In this document: positions 15,660-25,213 of the stretch, piece by piece
Position numbering within the stretch: the first letter of the stretch is position 1
Layout of the letters: every line of letters begins with the position of its first letter
Assembly: GCF_002946355.1 (NCBI RefSeq)
Contig: NZ_PKOZ01000019.1
Coordinates: 1-37,245, forward strand
Direction of reading: 5' to 3'
Length of the DNA stretch: 37,245 nucleotides
From: Pradoshia eiseniae
Lineage (GTDB): Bacteria; Bacillota; Bacilli; Bacillales; Pradoshiaceae
Position numbers and translations under genes: made by a program
The notes under the pieces: generated by a model
Database searches by the model: none
Told to the model about the DNA's origin: nothing
What the model saw: the letters and a program-made list of their open reading frames with translations, nothing else

Positions 15660-17294
15660 ATGACAGAGAAAAAATCCTCACAGACTTGGGCCCTCAGTCT
15701 TTTTGCGATTGGGGTTTTCATGGCTGCATTGGACAATGGAATTATTAGTGCTGCTCTTACAACCATCAACAGTAATTTTGGCGTATCCGCGAACTGGGGA
15801 GCCTGGGGAGTTACATTATACACATTAGGCTTGGCCATCAGTGTACCGATTATCGGAAAGCTATCTGACCGTTATGGCCGTAAGCGGTTATTCATTATTG
15901 AGATTGCGATATTCGGGATTGGTTCTTTGCTCGTAGCTTTGAGCCCGAACTTCACCTTTTATTTAATCGCGCGCTTCATTCAAGCAATGGGCGGGGGCGG
16001 AATATTTATCATTGGAAGCTCACATGTTCTTAGTACCATGCCGGCTGAAAAGCAGGGGAAAGCGCTTGGCATGCTGGGCGGCATGAACGGAATTGCCTCC
16101 GTCATCGGGCCAAACCTTGGCAGCTTTCTGCTCGATATCACGGGAAATTGGCATTTTTTATTCTTGATTAATGTACCGATTGCGATTGCACTCGTTATAT
16201 TCGGATTATTGAAGCTTGAAGAAACAAAGGATCCGGTCAGTGGCAGATTGGATTTTCTCGGAACCGTCCTGCTCTCTCTTTCCATCCTAGGCATTATGTA
16301 TGGATTGACTAATATTGAAGGTGTCAATTTCTTTGAAAGTCTTCTTGATCCGAATGTATATGGATTCCTGCTTGGCGGTATTCTCTTATTTGCCATCTTG
16401 CTCGTCCACGAAAGCAGGACAGAGAAGCAAGGGAAAGACCCTATCCTGCCATTTCGTTTATTGCGCCAGCCGACCTATTTGCTCACATTATTGATCGGCG
16501 CCTTCTCTGGAGCCCTGCTTGCTGGTATGATCTTCATTCCAGCCTTCTCAGAGCAAGTGCTTGGCATCGCCCAGGAAAATGCCGGCTATTGGATGACACC
16601 GCTTGCCCTAGCTGCCGGTGTTGGCGCAGCACTCGGCGGAGGACTCGTTGATAAGAGAGGACCTATTCTCGCAGTCGTCCTCTCCGGTGTAATCTCAGCC
16701 ATCGGTTTCTTCCTATTCCCGGCCTGGATAGATGTTAAGTGGCAATTTGTGATCTCATCCTGCATCGCTGGCTTAGGAATGGGAATCATTCTTGGGGCTC
16801 CGCTCAACATCCTGGCAACAGAGAGATTGCAAACCGATAAAGGAACTGCTATCTCTACTCTTTCCTTATCCCGCCAGATTGGGATGACGATTGCTCCAAC
16901 CATCTATGCCGGCTTTATTGCCCGCGGGTTCAATGAGCTTCCAGGCTTGTTTAAAACCGAATTCCCAGAAATTCTGCAAAAGAATATCCAAGAAGCCAAT
17001 CTTGGACCTGAGGGACTTGCAGAGCTTGGAGCACTAACCTCCCAAATGTCTGGTGGCGCAGGCGGCATGTCAGAGGCAGAGATGAATCAGGTCATCAGCC
17101 AGATTCAAGACCCTTCCCTGAAGGAAGCCGTCCTCTCAAGCGTGCAGGAGGTAACACAGATGGCTGCCCAAAACGGATACAGCGGTCTCTTTTACACAGC
17201 CGTTGTCATCGCTGTTCTGATTATCATTGCTACAGCCATCATGGCACCAATCAGAAAGAAAACAGGCGTTTCACAGCAAGACGCAGCAAAATAA
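15660..17294 (+). CDS. MFS drug transporter, DHA2 (14-TM, EmrB/QacA-type)
   Basis: Proton-driven multidrug efflux candidate of 544 aa with 14 predicted membrane helices. Motifs: LDNGIISAALTTI in TM1 (DHA2 motif D1), GKLSDRYGRKRLF (motif A, loop 2-3), and the motif C region in TM5 around GMLGGMNGIASVIGPNLG. A long soluble insertion before the last helix (residues ~440-510, Gly/Met/Gln-rich) is unusual but known in this group. AAGGAGGG lies seven bases before the ATG at 15660; an earlier open-frame ATG at 15573 has no RBS. The substrate is unknown. Single-gene unit with its own terminator. Confidence 0.9.
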   Translation: MTEKKSSQTWALSLFAIGVFMAALDNGIISAALTTINSNFGVSANWGAWGVTLYTLGLAISVPIIGKLSDRYGRKRLFIIEIAIFGIGSLLVALSPNFTFYLIARFIQAMGGGGIFIIGSSHVLSTMPAEKQGKALGMLGGMNGIASVIGPNLGSFLLDITGNWHFLFLINVPIAIALVIFGLLKLEETKDPVSGRLDFLGTVLLSLSILGIMYGLTNIEGVNFFESLLDPNVYGFLLGGILLFAILLVHESRTEKQGKDPILPFRLLRQPTYLLTLLIGAFSGALLAGMIFIPAFSEQVLGIAQENAGYWMTPLALAAGVGAALGGGLVDKRGPILAVVLSGVISAIGFFLFPAWIDVKWQFVISSCIAGLGMGIILGAPLNILATERLQTDKGTAISTLSLSRQIGMTIAPTIYAGFIARGFNELPGLFKTEFPEILQKNIQEANLGPEGLAELGALTSQMSGGAGGMSEAEMNQVISQIQDPSLKEAVLSSVQEVTQMAAQNGYSGLFYTAVVIAVLIIIATAIMAPIRKKTGVSQQDAAK

Positions 17295-17298
17295 TGAA

Positions 17299-17330
17299 AA
17301 GAAGCATTCCTGAACGCAGGAATGCTTCTT
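17299..17330. terminator. bidirectional terminator between MFS and DedA genes
   Basis: A perfect 14-bp stem (17299-17312 with 17317-17330) with a 4-base loop. T-rich tracts flank both directions, serving the convergent genes. Confidence 0.9.
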
Positions 17331-17331
17331 T

Positions 17332-17949
17332 CTATTTCGGTGCTTTCATGAATTTCTTACGGATAAACCAGATGACAAATACGATGAAGAGGACAGCAAG
17401 CAGCACATAAACGACGTTCGAGTAATAATCCATATAGTGAACGATCGATTCCCACGAATCCCCCACCATCGCGCCGATTGAGACGAGCACGACATTCCAG
17501 ATGAAGGTACCAATCGTGGTTAGAATCAGAAACGTCACGAAATTAATTCGTGCCATTCCGGCTGGGATGGAAATCAAGCTTCTAATTAATGGGATAAAGC
17601 GGCAGAAGAAGATCGTCCAGAGCCCATATTTATGGAACCAGTTATCAGCCTTCTCAACATCATCCTTTGTCACGCGTAGGATGCGTCCATAGCGTTCCAC
17701 GATTTTCTCTATTCTCTCCTTGCCTAAAAGCATGCCAAGACCATAGAGGATGACAGCACCAATGATTGAACCAGCCGTAGAAACAACCACTACTCCGATT
17801 ACTGTCATACTCGTCTTAACGGTCATTGCCCCGCCAAATGTTAAGATTACCTCAGACGGAATCGGCGGAAATACATTTTCAAGTGCAATCAAAAACAGAA
17901 TGCCAATATAGCCAAATTGTTCCATTATGTTGATTATCCAATTTTCCAT
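17332..17949 (-). CDS. DedA family membrane protein
   Basis: Integral membrane protein of 205 aa in the DedA/SNARE-associated family, members of which are proposed lipid flippases (for example for undecaprenyl phosphate or phosphatidylethanolamine). Hallmarks are ENVFPPIPSEVILTFGG near the N-terminus and FFCRFIPLIRSLISIPAG in the middle, with 4-5 hydrophobic segments and a basic C-terminus (IRKKFMKAPK). The start at 17949 has AGGGAG seven bases upstream; the upstream ATG at 17973 lacks an RBS. It resembles B. subtilis YngC, but the substrate cannot be read. Confidence 0.88.
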   Translation of the reverse strand: MENWIINIMEQFGYIGILFLIALENVFPPIPSEVILTFGGAMTVKTSMTVIGVVVVSTAGSIIGAVILYGLGMLLGKERIEKIVERYGRILRVTKDDVEKADNWFHKYGLWTIFFCRFIPLIRSLISIPAGMARINFVTFLILTTIGTFIWNVVLVSIGAMVGDSWESIVHYMDYYSNVVYVLLAVLFIVFVIWFIRKKFMKAPK

Positions 17950-18273
17950 TCGTAAACTCCCTTGCATCAACATTTACATCTTCATTTATTTATATGCCTA
18001 AATGAAATAGCTAGTACAACCAGAACCTTCTGTCATTTCCCCGATTTAGTAAATCCCGTCCATTATCTCTCATTTCAGACCATTAGGGCAAGTTATATTA
18101 TTTTGTGATTATTCCTATATCAAATTACATAGAATCTCCTTTTGACATCATCAGGTGATTTCTTAATAATAGATAGGTAATCTAATAGACTCCTCATCTG
18201 CTTTCAATGTATTCAAGTAGGTTGTATTTGCTTTGCAGTCTATTACTCTACATATTATTAGGAGAGACATCAA
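17950..18273. other. intergenic region between divergent DedA and PdaC-like genes
   Basis: About 320 AT-rich bases without a credible gene. A possible SigA promoter for the deacetylase gene is TTGCTT (18228-18233), 17-bp spacer, CATATT (18251-18256), which would leave a very short leader. It is weak. Confidence 0.35.
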
Positions 18274-19638
18274 ATGGGAAAAAACAGACTCAAACAGCAA
18301 AAACATAAAAAGCTGTTGCAACTATTCATCTTGCTGATCAGCGTAATGGCAATCAGCATTGTAATAAATCCTTCGCTATCCAAAAAAGCAAACACTACCA
18401 TATCTGATCCTCAAATGGATGCTATTTATAAAGAAGTGGCGGTTTCCACCTTATCTTTTGGAGATACCTCAGCTCAATTCCCTTCCTTCGGTATCAAGGA
18501 AGTGGATACATATATAGAGGCCTATATCCATTCCCGACTTACATCCATTCATAGCTCAGGAAAAGAAAAGACGATCACCTACAATATACTCCATTATAGT
18601 CAGCAAACATTGTCTGTCGCATTCACGGAATCAGGGGAGGCTGCAGAGATCATGACCTTTGACCTCGAAAAAGGAGTTATCCTCGCATTCGAAGATCTCA
18701 TCCTTCAGGACCATGTTTCGGACTGCTTGGAATTATTAGCTGAAGTAGCCTCTGCAGAACTGACAGAAAACGATCACTCTAGCCTTTCGGCAAAGGACAT
18801 TTCAAAGGTGACAGCTCCCAAGGCAGAAAACTACAGACAGTTTATCATCTATAATCAAGCAATTGTCTTCAATTTGACCCTCAACACTAAAAACGAAACT
18901 TATCAGCTGGCCATAAGCAAGCAATTATTAGACGATTGGCTTATCGATGATTACAGACCTGGCGAACATCATGATGATCTATCAGGGAATTATGAGCCGG
19001 CTAATATCATTACTGAACGTCCAACAAAGGAAAGCAAGCTGCCAATGGATGAAAAGGTCGTTGCCCTCACCTTTGATGATGGCCCAAAAGCAGGTGTCAC
19101 AGATTTAATTCTTGATGCGTTAAAGAAATATGACGCAAAAGCCACCTTTTTCGTTCTTGGGTCAAGATGTGATGCCAACAAGAATCTCCTGAAGAGAGCG
19201 GCAGAGGAAGGACATGAGATTGGCAATCATACATGGGACCATCCTAAGATGACCTCAGAGAGCTCAAACGCTATTGCTGAGCAGATTGACCGCACAAATG
19301 CGATTATAGAGGAGATTACAGGTACAGTTCCGACAATATTCCGCCCTCCATATGGACTGTATGACGAACGCATCAGCAGCTATGTCGGCAAGGAGCACCT
19401 CATCTTATGGGATGTTGACACGCTGGATTGGAAACTTCGCAATGCTGACTTGGTGGTTCCAAGTGCCCTAAATACGGTCCAAGAGGGGAATGTCATTTTA
19501 ATGCATGATATTTACTCATCTTCAGCAAAAGCGGCCGCGGAAATCATTCATGAGCTTTCCCGGAAGGGCTACAAATTTGTGACCGTCTCAGAATTGCTAG
19601 AGATCAAGAAACAAAGACTAAAAGAATCAAATGCGTAA
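18274..19638 (+). CDS. pdaC: polysaccharide deacetylase with DUF4163/DUF3298-type N-terminus (PdaC-like)
   Basis: Membrane-anchored peptidoglycan or chitooligosaccharide N-deacetylase of 454 aa. One N-terminal TM helix (residues ~14-32) is followed by an extracellular DUF4163/RsiV-like region (~50-225) and a NodB catalytic domain (~260-445). Catalytic motifs are complete: TFDDGP (base Asp and metal Asp), HEIGNHTWDH (two metal His), RPPYG, VDTLDW and ILMHDIY. The same domain order is found in B. subtilis PdaC (YjeA). TTAGGAGAG lies seven bases before the ATG. The regulatory N-terminal domain may bind lysozyme-like ligands, as in RsiV; that part is inference. Confidence 0.85.
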   Translation: MGKNRLKQQKHKKLLQLFILLISVMAISIVINPSLSKKANTTISDPQMDAIYKEVAVSTLSFGDTSAQFPSFGIKEVDTYIEAYIHSRLTSIHSSGKEKTITYNILHYSQQTLSVAFTESGEAAEIMTFDLEKGVILAFEDLILQDHVSDCLELLAEVASAELTENDHSSLSAKDISKVTAPKAENYRQFIIYNQAIVFNLTLNTKNETYQLAISKQLLDDWLIDDYRPGEHHDDLSGNYEPANIITERPTKESKLPMDEKVVALTFDDGPKAGVTDLILDALKKYDAKATFFVLGSRCDANKNLLKRAAEEGHEIGNHTWDHPKMTSESSNAIAEQIDRTNAIIEEITGTVPTIFRPPYGLYDERISSYVGKEHLILWDVDTLDWKLRNADLVVPSALNTVQEGNVILMHDIYSSSAKAAAEIIHELSRKGYKFVTVSELLEIKKQRLKESNA

Positions 19639-19708
19639 CAAGCATAACAAAAGGCAGCAGGGTCATTGCCAAGACTGCAAATCCCCTCCTGCCATATCAC
19701 AAACTCTG

Positions 19709-19736
19709 AAAGCTCTGGTTAGAGCTCTTTTTTTTA
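19709..19736 (+). terminator. intrinsic terminator after the PdaC-like gene
   Basis: AGCTCT-ggtt-AGAGCT hairpin (19711-19726) followed by a run of T residues. A longer GC-rich dyad just upstream (about 19652-19693) could fold as well. Confidence 0.75.
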
Positions 19737-19763
19737 CCCATCACATTTCTTGCTGTGCCATTT

Positions 19764-19799
19764 GAGATGGAAGAATAACTTTAAAGACGCTTCCATCTC
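19764..19799. repeat. 10-bp inverted repeat at the 3' end of the MMPL gene
   Basis: GAGATGGAAG (19764-19773) pairs with CTTCCATCTC (19790-19799). No T tract follows on either strand, so it may be a 3'-end stabilising hairpin rather than an intrinsic terminator. Confidence 0.5.
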
Positions 19800-19810
19800 A
19801 CCGATAATCT

Positions 19811-21907
19811 TTATTTATCTTTTTCGAAGAAGAGAATCAAAGCTGGAAGCAGCATGCCTCGCACTAAGAATGTATCTATGATGATCCCAATCGCTACCAT
19901 GAATCCGAATACGAATAAGTCAGCAATCGGCATGATCATCAAGGCAGCAAAGGTTGCAGCCAGGATAATACCAGCACTGGAGATAACTCCTCCCGTATTG
20001 CGTATCGCAATTTCAAGCGCCTCTTTAACCGAATGCTTCGTCCGCTCCTCGAGGAAACGGGAAACAAGAATGATGTTATAGTCAATGCCCAGGGCCACCA
20101 GGAAGATAAAGGCATACACCGGCACCCGGGTGCTAATCGCATCATAACCGAATAAAACATCCACAAGGAACAGCCCTAAGCCTAATGCAGAAGCATAGGA
20201 AAGCAGGATTGTAGCCATCATATACAATGGCATCTTGAATGAACGTGTCAGTACGAACAACAGTACGAGAATCAATAAAGTTTCGAGGGATACAATTTTG
20301 ATGATATCTCCGCTATTGATTTCACGTTCATCAGCCAGTTTAGCTGTGGTGCCAGTATAAGCTATATCTGCATCTAGCTTGGCATCATCCTGCAGCTGAT
20401 CACTATCTCCGCGCAGCTCCTCAATAAAATCAATGGCTTCTGAGGAATAAGGATTCATTGTTAGAGAAACAGTGATTTTCGCCGCTTGACCATCATCTGT
20501 TATCCCCGATGGTCTCGCTGAATAAATTTCATCATAATCATTTAGTCTCTGAGCGAAAGCAGCCACTTGCTCCTCTGACATAGACTCTTCACTTTCAAGC
20601 AATACAGTCGTCTGTGCAAGATCCCCTTTATTGAACTTCTCTTCTACGATTTCATAACCCACCCGTGAAGGCAGATCCTCTGGGAAGTTCTTTACAGAGT
20701 TGAACTCGAAATCAAGATTAAACACATTCAAGGCTGTTACAAGCATGAAAATCGCGACAAGTCCCCCAGACAGTCCAGGCTTGTTCACAACAAACTTGGC
20801 AACCGGTCCCCAAATGCCATGCTTAACCTCTGTTTCCTCCCCATATTTGGGAACCTTAGGCCAGAATGCCTTTCTTCCAAACAACGTAAACAAAGCAGGC
20901 ACAAGGGTAATCGATGCAAGCATGATGATCAGCATCGCTGTACCAAATACCGGGGCAAAGTTCTGATAATCACGGAAGTCAGCGAAGAACAGAATCAGCA
21001 TTGCAGCAAGTACCGTTCCGCCAGCAAAGAAGACCGGCTCGCCTGTAGCACGCATCGCATGCTTCATCGCCTCATGCTTATCCTCATAGCGATTGAGCTC
21101 CTCACGGAAACGAGAGAACACGAACAAGGAATAATCAATCACAGCTGCGAATAAGAGAATACTCATGATTGATGTGGTTGAATTATTAATCTCAAGACCA
21201 CCTGCCCCTAATAAGGCAACGGTTTGATTTGTCACTTGATAAACGATAACCGTAGCAAGCAATGGAATGAATGCGAGCAGCGGCGAACGATAAATAACAA
21301 TCAGCAGCACCAAAATAATGAGAACAGTCGCAAACAATAATTTCACATCTGCTGATTCAAATAGCTTTGTCGTATCACCGGCAATTCCGGCCGGACCTGT
21401 GATATAGAAGTTTGCCTCTAAGTCCTCAGCAATCTCATTACCAATCTCAGAAGCTCTATCATTAATACGTGAATAGTCGGAGTTACCTAAGCCCGCTTCC
21501 AAATTCATCGGAACAATCATTGTTGTCTTATCCTCTGAAGTAAAGGCAGCAAGAGCCTGCGGCGGCATTTGAGAAATATCTACGATTTCTTCAATGCCAT
21601 CAATCTTCTCCTTTTTGATACCATCGAGGACCTCATTTACCTCTGCTATATCAACATCCCCATCCGGATTATTAAAAACGAGAATACCCGGTGTCCCAGT
21701 ATCACTTGGGAAAAACTCATCTACCTTATTCTGGGCAACAATCGACTCTGCCTCATCTGGCAGAGATTGAAAATTGGTTACCTTATAATCAGTTAATCTA
21801 GGGCCTGCGCTAAGAGCAATCATAATCACCAACCAAGCAATGATCGTTATGCGCATCCCTTTCTTAGTTGAGACCCAATCAGTCACTGTGTGCAAAAACC
21901 TCTTCAC
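19811..21907 (-). CDS. MMPL/RND family membrane transporter (YdfJ-like)
   Basis: Large membrane transporter of 698 aa with 12 predicted helices in the RND pattern: TM1, a large extracellular loop (~40-170), TM2-6, TM7, a second loop (~375-515), TM8-12. The proton-relay-type segment AAVIDYSLFVFSRFREE and its repeat VALGIDYNIILVSRFLEER mark it as MMPL. Actinobacterial MmpL proteins export lipids; Bacillus homologues are poorly characterised. The start is GTG at 21905-21907 with GAGGAGG seven bases upstream, better than the earlier in-frame ATG at 21937. A TATAAT at 21927-21932 is a likely -10. The upstream region carries a long palindrome. Confidence 0.88.
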   Translation of the reverse strand: MKRFLHTVTDWVSTKKGMRITIIAWLVIMIALSAGPRLTDYKVTNFQSLPDEAESIVAQNKVDEFFPSDTGTPGILVFNNPDGDVDIAEVNEVLDGIKKEKIDGIEEIVDISQMPPQALAAFTSEDKTTMIVPMNLEAGLGNSDYSRINDRASEIGNEIAEDLEANFYITGPAGIAGDTTKLFESADVKLLFATVLIILVLLIVIYRSPLLAFIPLLATVIVYQVTNQTVALLGAGGLEINNSTTSIMSILLFAAVIDYSLFVFSRFREELNRYEDKHEAMKHAMRATGEPVFFAGGTVLAAMLILFFADFRDYQNFAPVFGTAMLIIMLASITLVPALFTLFGRKAFWPKVPKYGEETEVKHGIWGPVAKFVVNKPGLSGGLVAIFMLVTALNVFNLDFEFNSVKNFPEDLPSRVGYEIVEEKFNKGDLAQTTVLLESEESMSEEQVAAFAQRLNDYDEIYSARPSGITDDGQAAKITVSLTMNPYSSEAIDFIEELRGDSDQLQDDAKLDADIAYTGTTAKLADEREINSGDIIKIVSLETLLILVLLFVLTRSFKMPLYMMATILLSYASALGLGLFLVDVLFGYDAISTRVPVYAFIFLVALGIDYNIILVSRFLEERTKHSVKEALEIAIRNTGGVISSAGIILAATFAALMIMPIADLFVFGFMVAIGIIIDTFLVRGMLLPALILFFEKDK

Positions 21908-22218
21908 TCTGTTTCCTCCTCGCAAAATTATATCCATACTAGCATACTAAACGAATATAAATTTCTTATAAACTTCAAAAGTTCTGTATACTATTCTATT
22001 TTACTCATAGAGCCTTTGTTTTGCACGGATGGTGATAGCCTTGGCTTGAGTCTTAATTCTAGTCTCCAAGAACGTTCACAAAGTATTCATTTAATTTATC
22101 AATCGATTGATAAATTAGAGAGTAGTAATAAATTACCAACATATTATAAAATTTGATATATCAATAATGAAAAATATAGTATAATTTACTTATATTAACA
22201 GAAAGAGGGGGCGTACTC
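21908..22218. other. divergent intergenic region with palindromes
   Basis: About 310 bases between the MMPL gene and the small membrane protein gene. It holds the MMPL -10 (TATAAT, 21927-21932 minus), a 26-bp perfect palindrome at 22092-22117, the 12-bp palindrome TTGATATATCAA at about 22154-22165, and a TATAAT near 22180 that may serve the rightward gene. No coding sequence is evident. Confidence 0.55.
22092..22117. promoter_or_regulatory. 26-bp perfect palindrome, candidate operator
   Basis: TAATTTATCAATC followed by its exact reverse complement. It lies about 185 bases upstream of the MMPL start and 102 upstream of the divergent small membrane gene. With no T tract it is not a terminator; a dimeric repressor site is plausible. 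Confidence 0.6.
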
Positions 22219-22527
22219 ATGAAAATCAGGTTAAGAAATACAGCTGGCGTTGTTAAAGAGGTAAAAGTCGGCTTTAGCTGGACTACATTCTTTTTTGGCT
22301 TCATTCCAGCTTTAATAAGAGGCGATTTAAAATGGGCATTAATCATGGTTCTGCTTGCTGGGGTTGCGGGTATTTTCACATTGGGAGTTGGAGCTTGGAT
22401 TCCAGGTATTATTTTTTCTTTTGTTTATAATAAGATTTATATTAAAAATCTAATGGAAAAAGGCTATACAACAGAAAGCGAATCTGATAAATCGTTCTTA
22501 GTTTCCAAAGGAATCATAGCAGCATAA
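22219..22527 (+). CDS. small membrane protein, HrgC/DUF2628-like
   Basis: A 102-residue protein with two hydrophobic segments: VGFSWTTFFFGFIPALIRG (~17-35) and the long ALIMVLLAGVAGIFTLGVGAW stretch (~40-68). The pattern FSWTTFFFGFIPALIRGDLKWA is characteristic of small HrgC-like/DUF2628 membrane proteins, often encoded near cell-surface genes. Function is unknown. GAGGGGG lies seven bases before the ATG. The lysine-rich C-terminus (KIYIKNLMEKGY) is likely cytoplasmic. Confidence 0.75.
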   Translation: MKIRLRNTAGVVKEVKVGFSWTTFFFGFIPALIRGDLKWALIMVLLAGVAGIFTLGVGAWIPGIIFSFVYNKIYIKNLMEKGYTTESESDKSFLVSKGIIAA

Positions 22528-22607
22528 TCTAGAACTTATTTTTCTAATACTTATTAAAATCCTATCCTATCTTCTAGTAGCTTGAGAGATCATGCCGTAC
22601 ACAAAAC

Positions 22608-22641
22608 ACAAATAAGGGGCCATCCTAATTGGATGGCCCCT
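22608..22641 (-). terminator. intrinsic terminator of the LTA synthase-like gene
   Basis: A perfect 11-bp GC-rich stem (22615-22625 with 22631-22641) with a 5-base loop is followed on the minus strand by TTATTTGTGTTTT. Confidence 0.8.
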
Positions 22642-22658
22642 ATCTACTGTTATAAGCT

Positions 22659-24611
22659 TCAATCCTGATTTTCTAAATCAAGATTATAATCATACTCCGA
22701 ACGGTCAACTGGTTCAAAATCATCCGGTGTATGGAAACGAAGCAAATCCCCATTCACCACCCGGTCAGATAGTTCCAATTTATATTGAACCGCTTCATGA
22801 TACCTCTTTGCCTCATTCAATCTTTCCTCTTCAAGCGGCAATCCGGTTTCAGAGTCATAAAATTTCTCATCGATTGCTGTGATGGTTGGACTGACAAAGT
22901 CCCCATTACGGAATGGTACTACCTCATCATGCTCTTCAGATAATAGGTCGGTTCCAAACTGGATGTAATCCTTTGATTCCTTCCCTAATAAATGAAGGAT
23001 GGTCGGCAGGATATCAATCTGTCCTCCATAGGTGTGGCGAATTCCGCCTTCCATGCCTGGCACCCTAATAAAGAATGGCACACGCTGCAGCTCTGCCTTT
23101 GAAACAAATGGCGTGACTTCCTTCTCAAGCACCTTCTCCATCGCTACGTCATGGTTTTGGGAAATTCCATAATGGTCCCCATACATGATGATCATCGAGT
23201 TATCGTAAAGCCCTGATTCCTTCAGATAATCAAAGAATTGCTCCAATGCTTCATCTGCATAACGAGCTGTCTGGAAATAGTTATCGACTGACTTATCACC
23301 TGTCGTATGCGGCTCAATCGTTGTCTCATCTTGATCCATTGAGAACGGATAATGATGAGTAACACTGATGAACTTCGCATAGAACGGCTCTGGCAGGGAT
23401 TCTAGATTAGGGATAGACTGCTCGAAGAACGGTTTATCCATCAGCCCGTAATCGGCCAAGTGCTCAGGATCCATTTCATAGGAGCTGGCATCAAAAAACC
23501 GGTCATAGCCAAATGATTTATAAATCTCATTACGGTTCCAAAAGCTTCCCGTATTTGGATGAAAAACCGCCGATGTGTATCCTTCCTGACCTAAAATAGC
23601 TGGTGCTGCCTGATACGTATTGGTTCCTTTCATCGTGAAGGCAGAACCTTGCGGCAACCCATACAGGGAGTTTGAGAGGATAAATTCCGCATCAGACGTC
23701 TTCCCTTGAGCTGTTTGATGGAAGAAATTATCGAAATACATCATATTCTTATCTTCTGTTAATGAATTAAGAAACGGCGTAACCTCTTCCCCATTCAATT
23801 CATAATCAATCAGGAACTCTTGGATAGACTCCAGGTGAATTAAGATGACATTCATCCCTTCAGCCTTCCCAAAGTATTCAGGATTCGGCATCGCATGATT
23901 CGAGCTGGTGAAATTCACGACCTCTGTAATATCATTACTGTCAGCCAAAACCCGCTGTGCTGATGCCCTTGTGCTTTGCACAGCATCATAAACCGTGTAA
24001 TTGTACATGCCTAAATACTTCACGATATAGTTACGGTCAAACCCTCTTGTCAGCAGCTGAGGGCGGTCAGCTTCTGCCAAAACGAGATTCAGCCCAGAGA
24101 TAGCCAACCCCATTCCCATAAAGGAAACGGCCGCTCTTCTCCTAACGGCTCCCTTCTCTACCTTTATCCGCTTTGTCAGCAGCAGGACTAAAAATAATAC
24201 GAAATCCAAGAAAAATAAGAAATCATACGGCTTTATGAGTGTCAATATACTCCCGCTCACATCTCCAAAATTCTGCGTCTGAAAAAGGGTTGGCAATGTG
24301 ATGAAGTCATTGAAGAAACGGTAATACATCACATTGGCAAACAACAGGAATGAGGAAAGGAAATAAAGGATCATCAAGGCTGTATATCTTCCTCTTCCCT
24401 TAAACAACCAAGCCAATCCAAGGAGTAACAATGCTGATCCCAACGGATTTAACAGCAGGAGGAACTGCTGAAGAATTCCTTGCACACCAAGATCAAACTG
24501 TGTCACTTGCACCAAATACGTCTTCATCCAAAGCGTCAAAACGGCTATCAGGTAGAAAACACCAAACTGACTGTCTATCCTTTCATAAAATTTTTCTTTT
24601 ATTGTTTTCAT
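22659..24611 (-). CDS. lipoteichoic acid synthase family protein (LtaS-type)
   Basis: Polyglycerolphosphate transferase-type enzyme, 650 aa. Five N-terminal TM helices (residues ~15-180) are followed by an extracellular sulfatase-fold domain. Active-site motifs match LtaS: HLESIQEF (metal Glu), QGKTSDAEF (nucleophile Thr) and MYGDHYG (Asp-His metal ligands), plus FAKFISVTHHYPF. It would use phosphatidylglycerol to prime or extend the LTA chain. Bacillus species have several paralogues (LtaS, YfnI, YqgS, YvgJ) and I cannot tell which this is. GAGGT precedes the ATG by four bases. Signal-peptidase cleavage after the TM domain, as in LtaS, is possible. Confidence 0.9.
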   Translation of the reverse strand: MKTIKEKFYERIDSQFGVFYLIAVLTLWMKTYLVQVTQFDLGVQGILQQFLLLLNPLGSALLLLGLAWLFKGRGRYTALMILYFLSSFLLFANVMYYRFFNDFITLPTLFQTQNFGDVSGSILTLIKPYDFLFFLDFVLFLVLLLTKRIKVEKGAVRRRAAVSFMGMGLAISGLNLVLAEADRPQLLTRGFDRNYIVKYLGMYNYTVYDAVQSTRASAQRVLADSNDITEVVNFTSSNHAMPNPEYFGKAEGMNVILIHLESIQEFLIDYELNGEEVTPFLNSLTEDKNMMYFDNFFHQTAQGKTSDAEFILSNSLYGLPQGSAFTMKGTNTYQAAPAILGQEGYTSAVFHPNTGSFWNRNEIYKSFGYDRFFDASSYEMDPEHLADYGLMDKPFFEQSIPNLESLPEPFYAKFISVTHHYPFSMDQDETTIEPHTTGDKSVDNYFQTARYADEALEQFFDYLKESGLYDNSMIIMYGDHYGISQNHDVAMEKVLEKEVTPFVSKAELQRVPFFIRVPGMEGGIRHTYGGQIDILPTILHLLGKESKDYIQFGTDLLSEEHDEVVPFRNGDFVSPTITAIDEKFYDSETGLPLEEERLNEAKRYHEAVQYKLELSDRVVNGDLLRFHTPDDFEPVDRSEYDYNLDLENQD

Positions 24612-25213
24612 ATATACCTCACTTTTATATTCGCTAAAATTTACTTCACACTATCCTTACCCAAACGGATGGCTATTATATCCACTTTTTTCATCTATAT
24701 CCATAATTATAAAGCATAATATTTCCATTGTACCACGCTTCTCGATAAAAATGAATTAATACGGAAAGAGAAAAGGGCTGGCTATCCTGCAACCTGGCTT
24801 TCATATAGACTTATGCTCCTTATAAAGAATAATTGCTTCTTTGATATCCGGATAAAGGATTACAAACTGTAATTTTTTCCAATCTATTCCACCCCATTTT
24901 GATTATTGTCAGGAAGAGATGGGAGTCTCGGAATGGATTCATCCTTTTGCCAGCATTCAAATACGAGCTATAAAGATTCTGTATAGCCATATTTCTGTTC
25001 ACTCTCGATGATGATCGATGAGCGCACAGGCCCTCACCCGGATATGGCTGGTCATCTTAATCGCCGCCTTATTATTTTTTTATTATTAAAGGATCAAATC
25101 AGACAGGAGGACTCAGGATTGTGTTTGAATGCCAGTTCAAATCATTCTCCCTGTAAATATCGCTAACATAACGTTATAATAACTAGAAGAAAATGAAAGG
25201 GGAAAATTACCTT
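24612..25213. other. about 600-bp intergenic region
   Basis: No convincing gene. Short ORFs occur on both strands, including a 60-codon minus frame at 24820-25002 and a 23-codon plus frame at 25018-25089 that reads like one membrane helix, but none has a ribosome binding site. A TATAAT at 25175-25180 is a likely -10 for the following L,D-transpeptidase gene. Confidence 0.45.

Noticed and set aside
24820-25002. 60-codon minus-strand ORF
   Set aside because: No ribosome binding site, no recognisable family and low-complexity composition.
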